DNA from: Spisula solida
Lineage: Eukaryota > Mollusca > Bivalvia > Venerida > Mactridae
Length of the DNA stretch: 64,000 nucleotides
Assembly: GCA_947247005.1 (NCBI GenBank)
Contig: OX365950.1
Location: 11,916,720 to 11,980,719, forward strand
Reading direction: 5' to 3'
Shown: positions 57,953 to 64,000 of the stretch, piece by piece
Position numbering within the stretch: the stretch's first letter is position 1
Layout: the number at the start of each line of letters is the position of its first letter
Notes under the pieces: model-generated
What the model was told of the DNA's origin: nothing
The model's input: only the letters and a program-made list of their open reading frames with translations
Databases searched by the model: none
Position numbers and translations under genes: made by a program

Positions 57953-58474
57953 GTTTCCTTACAAAGACACGAATGCCCATCAAGGTCAGACAAACGCAAT
58001 GCATGTACAGATTACTTGAACATCTTTATCTAAATAACTGAATCTAACTTACAACCATTGTCATCTCTCGACATGAGAATGTTCATCAATTTATACACAT
58101 GACAGGAGTAGTTTGACCTTATATAGAGATGGGACAGAACGTTAGAAAATGATTGCATATTTCTTACGGGGACACTTATTTGGCAATTGTTTCAAAACGC
58201 TTAAAGTGGAAGGTTTGTTCTTAACATTTCAACATTTAAAAGTAGATTTGCGTTTGAGTGATTCTCTTTTTAAGTCTGGGATACAGATACAGAGTTGGCG
58301 AGTTAGAAATCGTAATTTCACTACTTAATACTTTTTAATTAGGTTCAAGCTTAATTATAATTAAACTATTAAAAACCAACTTATGAAGTTTATTAATGAT
58401 GAAGTCACCTTCGGGTTCCGAAAAATATCAACCAAAATACTCAATTATCAATTTTAAGCGACCCTTTTCCAACG

Positions 58475-58556
58475 CACAGGCTCTCGGTCCAGAAAAATAT
58501 GAGGTGTTTTAGAGTAATATTTTTCCGGACCATAAAATCACATCAATGACCTGTGA
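58475..58556. mobile_element. MITE family 2, copy 2 (degraded left arm)
   Basis: Shares GTGTTTTAGAGTAATATTTTTCCGGACCAT(A/G)AAATC-CATC-A and CCTGTGA with 35654-35743. The left arm is shortened (CACAGGCTCTCGGTCCAGAAAAA). Confidence 0.75.
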
Positions 58557-59163
58557 TCAAAATCTCGTGTGTTTGAGTCTTGTTGAGACGGTATAGGTCA
58601 TTATATTCACAAACCGTTAATCACGTGCAAGCACTACTTAATACCATAGGGACTTAGATAATTATTCTAGTAATGGTTATTTTGGGTGATCAATATCAGG
58701 AGGTATTAATATAATAAGGGTCCTGGGACCCCTAGTATTATAAAGGGAAGCGTAAGAATGTACACTGTATTTCACAATCGATAAACGGCCAATAAAGTTC
58801 ACTAAATACAACTAACATGACGTTATGCAAATAGGGTCAACGTTGTCTTGAAATTTTCATTGAATTAAACCAACATTTATAATTATACACGTCACTGGCA
58901 TATGATTACAAACGTTTCAATACATAGACATAAATAAGACATGAATTATGCTACTGTTCACTAAACCACTGAAGAAAGACTTTCTTAAAGTATTAAACTA
59001 TGATACAAGCGGCTTCAAGCTGTCGCCATCCAGTTTGCACTAAAACATAAACTTGCCGGTCAATAACATAGACTGATTTCTCCACGCCAAGCAATATAAA
59101 AATATGACATGTATACATACATACGTGAACAATATAAAACAATAACTACATCTAGGTACTTAC

Positions 59164-59264
59164 CATACCAGATTCTGTGACCCATGGTCCTGTACAAAAC
59201 ATATCATCGTCTGCAGTAATGTTTTCATCATATATAATTCCGACAGTTCGAGACGCATTAACAC
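59164..59264 (-). CDS. Probable internal coding exon, possibly protease-like
   Basis: Minus strand: acceptor CCCTCTAG ending at 59265, then 101 open bases to a near-consensus donor GGTATG|GTAAGTAC. It enters in phase 1 and exits in phase 0, encoding 33 residues: NASRTVGIIYDENITADDD, then MFCTGPWVTESGM. The IT..D.MFC.G phrase recalls the strand before the active-site serine in trypsin-fold (S1) proteases, where ...MFCAG... is followed by C.GDSGGP. The next exon with GDSGGP was not found, so the resemblance is only a hint. NAS and NIT are potential N-glycosylation sites, fitting an extracellular protein. Confidence 0.45.
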
Positions 59265-60305
59265 CTAGAGGGCTGTTTCAACATTATCCTGGACACATCA
59301 CAGAGTTTAGAACATTATGAGTCAACCCCTACAGAAGTGTCACCAGTTACATCATTATAGTGTTTATCGTCATCAGCAGAAATCCACTCAGTGCTAAAAC
59401 GATTTAACACAAAGAATGCACAAAAACACTTCAGCACACGGTTTGTTTGAAAACAAAACTTCCTAGTGCATGAATACAGCACATACGAACCAGTACAAAA
59501 ACTTTGTTTATCATGTATATTCTATAACAATATAAATAGCCCTTACGCGGTAGTAATATATATGAAACTGAAAGACCATCATAAAACAATGCGAGCTGAC
59601 CTTCGTCCAAGTACAATACACAAATAGGTTGTAGTTTCAGCTTAAACAATCACTCCATTCAAACACACTACAAAAAGTTTCAATCAAGTTTCTATTCTCA
59701 GACACATAGAAGTAATTTTACGACAAAACAAAGTTCATGTTACCACGAGTTTCTGATAATCGTTTGTAAAACATCACCTTATTAAATATTTACAACATCC
59801 AATGTTCTAGCACGGTCAATATAGAACAAAACATTCCGACTATAGTTCTTAATCCCCCACCCACTCTACTATACATTGAACTTTGACACACGTGTAAGAT
59901 CTAATCACTTAGTTACAATGGAATGCCAACATTCAATAAGTCACCTATTGCAAGTACTGCAGAACCTCGTCAAAGCCGGCCACATCGATTTTCTGATCAT
60001 ATCAAGTTCGCAATTAATTTCAGTTCGTGCTACTATTTGGCCGGACGTGGACGCGGACTGGCCACTCTAAGTGGTTTAAAATAACAGAATGATTGACGTA
60101 TCACACATGTATTAAAATCTCAGAATGTCCGTACTTTCTCCTACTCACCGGCACTTCAGTCAAGTATGATGAGGCTTATACTAAACTAATATAGAGAAAC
60201 ATTATGGTTTCATTGTACGATGGAAAATGATGCTTTTCTGAGTCTAATTGCTTATTTATTGTAATCAACACATAGAAGTATAATTTCCGTTGGTATCACT
60301 TGCAG

Positions 60306-60481
60306 TAATTACAATAACCTCTCCACACAAGCCATCGCCTTATTATCAACAACCTGACTGCTCATTTGTGGCATACCAGGAATTTTCCAGGATTTACTTT
60401 AAATGCAAAATACAGTATAAAATCGGACAGGGAAGGCAGCACTTTGCCACAGTAAAACTTCGTGTGTTACTGGTCCAATGA
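60306..60481 (+). CDS. Possible exon with CUB-like phrase, weak
   Basis: Acceptor-like TATCACTTGCAG ends at 60305; the frame then reads VITITSPHKPSPYYQQPDCS and FVAYQEFSRIYFKC, ending at a stop near 60481. The order I-x-SP-x-x-PSPY...DC-x-F resembles the first strands of CUB domains (known pattern I-x-SP-x-YP-x-x-Y...C-x-W). No good donor is seen. It lies 1 kb from the minus-strand candidate at 59.2 kb but on the other strand. Confidence 0.2.
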
Positions 60482-60665
60482 ATGTTGCTATGAAGACGTC
60501 ACACTGTCCTGTTTTTTGCTAACTGTGGTGGCATGTATACAGGAATTTATTTTCAATTCCTTCTCTCTTGAACAACAAAATCTTAACAATAGTCAAACTA
60601 AGTGTAAGGTCCAACCAATGTTGCTATGAAAAGGTTTCACTGATCTGTTTTTAACTGTTACAAAG
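60470..60665. repeat. Diverged 140-bp-spaced direct repeat
   Basis: GGTCCAATGAATGTTGCTATGAAGACGTCACACTG-CCTGTTTTT near 60472 and GGTCCAACCAATGTTGCTATGAAAAGGTTTCACTGATCTGTTTTT near 60609 are clearly related. Confidence 0.6.
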
Positions 60666-61033
60666 TGACTATAGTAAAACGTTTGACAGTATTTGTTAAT
60701 GAACCACTTGATACATACCATGGACAGGCAGTAACACAAAAACGCATTGATCTTCTCACTGAAGGTGGTTAAATACATGTCAACACTGAAAGCGAGTGGT
60801 AACAATATGTTGCATTAAGATAATCACATCTCGATAGATATTGTATACAAGCTATTGTCATTAATTGCCAGCATATGAATTCCCATGGGTTGAATTTAGG
60901 CTGACTTCGGTCATATGATAGTAGAAGTACGTCAGTAACTATCTATACATACAGTCTAACCCTTCCTCTACAAATGCCGAGCATAGCCTTTATTTGTCAG
61001 TCAGCTTTCTGATGAAATATGGCATATATGTAT

Positions 61034-61104
61034 GCCTCAACCCGGATTTGAACCCGGGTCGCCAGAATAGACGACAAGCGTGCTAACCATTGAGCTACGG
61101 AGGC
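61034..61104 (-). pseudogene. tRNA-like sequence (tRNA pseudogene or SINE head)
   Basis: Minus strand: starts GCCTCCGTAGCTCAATGGTTAG and ends GAGGC. The A box (TAGCTCAATGGTTAGC) and T arm (ACCCGGGTTCAAATCCGGGT) are well kept and five outer acceptor pairs form (GCCTC/GAGGC). The inner acceptor pairs and the D stem are mismatched, and the anticodon arm has an oversized loop, so no isotype is assigned. It sits directly beside the 43-bp array starting near 61115. Confidence 0.6.
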
Positions 61105-61114
61105 ACACAGAACA

Positions 61115-61740
61115 CCTTTTTGGATATCCGCTGTTTAAGTTGTTGTGACCCCTGTTTCAAACAAAAGACATTTTAATGTAAGTAATGTTATGACCCCTGT
61201 TTCAAACAAAATACATACATACATGTAATGTAAGTTGTTGTGACCCCTGTTTAAAACAAAAGTAATTTATAATGACCCCTGTTTCAAACAAAGACATTAG
61301 TAATTAGAACCCCTTTTTGGAGATCCACTGTTTAAGTTGTTATGACCCCTGTTTCAAACAAAAACATTAGAAATGTAAGTTGTTGTGACCCCTGTTTCAA
61401 ACAAAAGACATTAGAAATGTAAATTGTTGTGACCCCTGTTTCAAACAAAAACATTAGAAATGTAAGTTGTTGTGACCCCTGTTTCAAACAAAAGACATTA
61501 TAAATGTAAATTGTTGTGACCCCTGTTTCGAACAAAGACATTAGAAATATAAGTTGTTGTGACCCCTGTTTCGAACAAAGACATTAGAAATGTAAGTTGT
61601 TGTGACCCCTGTTTCGAACAAAGACATTAGAAATGTAATTTGTTGTAACCCCTGTTTCGAACAAAGACATTAGAAATGTAAGTTGCTGTGCCCCTGTTTC
61701 GAACAAAGACATTAGTAATGTAAGTTGCTGTGATCCCTGT
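61115..61740. repeat. 43-45 bp minisatellite, about 13 copies
   Basis: The unit is TGTAAGTTGTTGTGACCCCTGTTTC(A/G)AACAAAGACATTAGAAA. Left copies have TTTCAAACAAAAGACATT, right copies TTTCGAACAAAGACATT, so two subfamilies are segregated. The leader GAACACC/CCTTTTTGGA-ATCC-CTGTTTAAG occurs at about 61109 and again at 61309, showing an inner 200-base duplication. Minus frame 61332-61541 is a by-product. Confidence 0.93.
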
Positions 61741-62194
61741 TAGGAACTTGTACCCTCGTAAAGTAATAGTTAGTTTCCAGGTTTAATAAAGAGTCCCATT
61801 GGAACTTATGTCGATTTAAGTCATATGATAGATGATATTCGCCTGTAATACCATCTACAGTACTGAGCCGCCGCTCCACTACAGAGCCCATCTGGGAGGT
61901 ATGATTCTATTTTGGTGTGACCCTGTTGTCAAACAAGAACAATAGTAATGTAATAATTTGTTTCCTTGGATAAGTATGATAGGTTTGATTAAGAGGTCCA
62001 GTAGTATTTGCATCTCCAACAACCAATTACCAACCCGTCATTAGTGGACGGGTCATTTATATCTTTGGATCGGTTAATTTCGGTTAATTCGTCAAAGAAA
62101 GCATAATTATGGTTCCTTATGATTTCGTGTCAACTTAGTACATGATACTAATAGTTACCTACGGTAATTTAGTTTGAACACCAAAAACATTGGT
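61741..62194. repeat. 454-bp segment, copy 1 of a near-identical duplication
   Basis: Starts TAGGAACTTGTACCCTCG and ends AACACCAAAAACATTGGT. It is repeated at an exact 741-base offset in 62482-62935 with essentially one visible difference (GTCGATTTAAG versus GTCGACTTAAG). Contains a small palindrome, GACCCGTC..GACGGGTC-like (CCCGTCATTAGTGGACGGG), near 62035. Confidence 0.95.
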
Positions 62195-62481
62195 AAAAAC
62201 ATTGTAAATTGTTGTGACCCCTGTTTCGAACAAAGACATTAGAAATATAAGTTGTTGTGACCCCTGTTTCGAACAAAGACATTAGAAATGTAAGTTGTTG
62301 TAACCCCTGTTTCGAACAAAGACATTAGAAATATAAGTTGTTGTGACCCCTGTTTCGAACAAAGACATTAGAAATGTAATTTGTTGTGACCCCTGTTTCG
62401 AACAAAGACATTAGAAATGTAAGTTGCTGTGCCCCTGTTTCGAACAAAGACATTAGTAATGTAAGTTGCTGTGATCCCTGT
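62195..62481. repeat. Second block of the 43-bp minisatellite, about 6.5 copies
   Basis: Uses the TTTCGAACAAAGACATT subtype only, matching the right-hand part of the first array, with one extra unit relative to it. It links the two 454-bp copies. Confidence 0.93.
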
Positions 62482-62935
62482 TAGGAACTTGTACCCTCGT
62501 AAAGTAATAGTTAGTTTCCAGGTTTAATAAAGAGTCCCATTGGAACTTATGTCGACTTAAGTCATATGATAGATGATATTCGCCTGTAATACCATCTACA
62601 GTACTGAGCCGCCGCTCCACTACAGAGCCCATCTGGGAGGTATGATTCTATTTTGGTGTGACCCTGTTGTCAAACAAGAACAATAGTAATGTAATAATTT
62701 GTTTCCTTGGATAAGTATGATAGGTTTGATTAAGAGGTCCAGTAGTATTTGCATCTCCAACAACCAATTACCAACCCGTCATTAGTGGACGGGTCATTTA
62801 TATCTTTGGATCGGTTAATTTCGGTTAATTCGTCAAAGAAAGCATAATTATGGTTCCTTATGATTTCGTGTCAACTTAGTACATGATACTAATAGTTACC
62901 TACGGTAATTTAGTTTGAACACCAAAAACATTGGT
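62482..62935. repeat. 454-bp segment, copy 2 of a near-identical duplication
   Basis: See 61741-62194. The match stops at 62935, where copy 1 continues into the array and copy 2 continues into unique DNA (CTTTATAGCG). Confidence 0.95.
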
Positions 62936-64000
62936 CTTTATAGCGAATTGGTATTTTAATCAAACCACTTTTGTTCTCAAATAAAGGGTTGTTTAAATTG
63001 CAGATTCCGCATGATTTGAGAATAACAGAAGTGGTCTCATTAGCGGAACAGTACTGTATCAACGGTTCCTTAATGACTGTGTAAAACTTCAAACCGCTAT
63101 AAAACCGTTTCTATATGTATAAAGATCATACAACAAAATAATGTGCTGTTGGGGAACTAAGGACTTAAAATCAATCATAAAAGCAGAATTAACATGTGAC
63201 AAGATTCTTTTTTTTTTTGAATATATAATCTGAAGAAGATGGGTATATAGAAGTTATTATAAGAACTTCGGAACTCTGGTACTTTCGGGTACCTTGCAGC
63301 TAGTCTTTGAATGTTTGAATTTAAAAGCAGACTAAACGTTTACTTGAGACCACGTGACTATAAAATACATCCATATTAGCTAAAGCACCTTTAATAACGT
63401 AAGCACCATAATCCTTTCACAAGCAGTACGTATATGACTACGATACTAGTCCTTTATAGTTTAAAGCGTCTGTAAAATAGTTTATTAAGAACTGAGTATT
63501 CCATAATATTCACAGAGAAGTAAGAAATCACCTGCCAATGTTATATCTGCAAATTTACTCACTTCATTGCCACTCCTAGTCAAAGAATTTGAAAATTTAA
63601 TAGATAAATCTTATGTTTTCACATCATTAAAATAAAACACTCGATATTTCGATTACTTATCGTTATGTCCTGGTTTAACAAATACTCGTATTTATATAAA
63701 TGCTATAAGCGACAATTTAATCAATCATGTTATCTATGAAAGGTTAACAATGTTATCTGACTAAAAGTGTTAATCCAAATTTGCACAGAAACACATATTT
63801 AACTGAACGAAAATCACAGCGACATCAGCATAAAAGGTTGATATAAAAACATCCTTCATTACCGCAGTGTGAGAGGGATAAATAACATTACCACTAAATT
63901 ACACATGCAAAATTTATAAAGCAGACGACAACAACAACAAAAACAACAACAACAAACAGATCACCACATGCAGACGCATGCTGGGTATTAGATTATAAAC
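62936..64000. other. No supported gene; (CAA)n tract at 63926-63957
   Basis: AT-rich sequence ending in a short imperfect CAA microsatellite. No exon-like island is visible. Confidence 0.5.

Noticed and set aside
61034..61104. Functional tRNA gene
   Set aside because: Good A and B boxes, but the inner acceptor pairs, D stem and anticodon arm do not fold properly.

Overview
This is AT-rich eukaryotic DNA, most likely from a mollusc and probably a bivalve. I base that on composition, the absence of any bacterial-style gene packing, and short repeat phrases I know as common in bivalve genomes: AAGGGAGATAA near 27.8 kb and 27.9 kb, CAAGGGCAATAACTC near 14 kb, the GTGACCTCTAGAG...AACAAGG family at 13.3-13.9 kb, and the paired GGTGACCTTGACCTT phrase near 42.4 kb. 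This is recognition from memory, not a database match, and I do not name a species.

No complete protein-coding gene can be read. Open frames are short, and most are chance or by-products of tandem repeats. Several short islands of higher GC do look like single exons of spliced genes: minus strand at 1.07-1.2, 2.55-2.7, 5.8, 21.1, 39.4, 43.5 and 59.2 kb; plus strand at 2.9-3.3, 49.9 and 50.3/51.7 kb. The best four are a 28-codon first exon at 21.1 kb, a 41-codon acidic first exon at 39.4 kb, a 20-codon first exon at 43.5 kb, and an internal exon at 59.2 kb. All four are on the minus strand and stand out in GC. The three first exons could be alternative starts of one or more long minus-strand genes, so much of the window may be intron. 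None can be named with confidence.

The rest is repeats. From left to right: a degenerate GAT region (0.1-0.6 kb); minisatellites at 4.0, 5.2, 6.0, 6.8 (40 bp) and 7.6 kb; a cluster of four CACGTG boxes (9.9-10.05 kb); two adjoining satellite families (13.2-14.7 kb); a degraded hAT-like element (15.1-16.0 kb); a 20-bp array (19.4-20.0 kb); a recent 166-bp duplication (27.7 kb); a three-member inverted-repeat transposon family (28.4, 37.5, 47.7 kb); a 40-bp array (34.3 kb); a hairpin family (35.7 and 58.5 kb); a 47-bp array (36.5 kb); a SINE with target duplications (38.6 kb) and a deleted copy of it (47.1-47.3 kb); arrays of 71 bp (52.7 kb), 56 bp (53.9 kb), 30 bp (55.0 kb) and 12 bp (56.8 kb); and a nested array with a near-identical 454-bp segment present twice (61.1-62.9 kb).

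The most distinctive property is the number of unrelated minisatellites, several with a two-unit (ABAB) higher-order pattern, mixed with short non-autonomous transposons. I found no CRISPR array, operon, rRNA or convincing functional tRNA.
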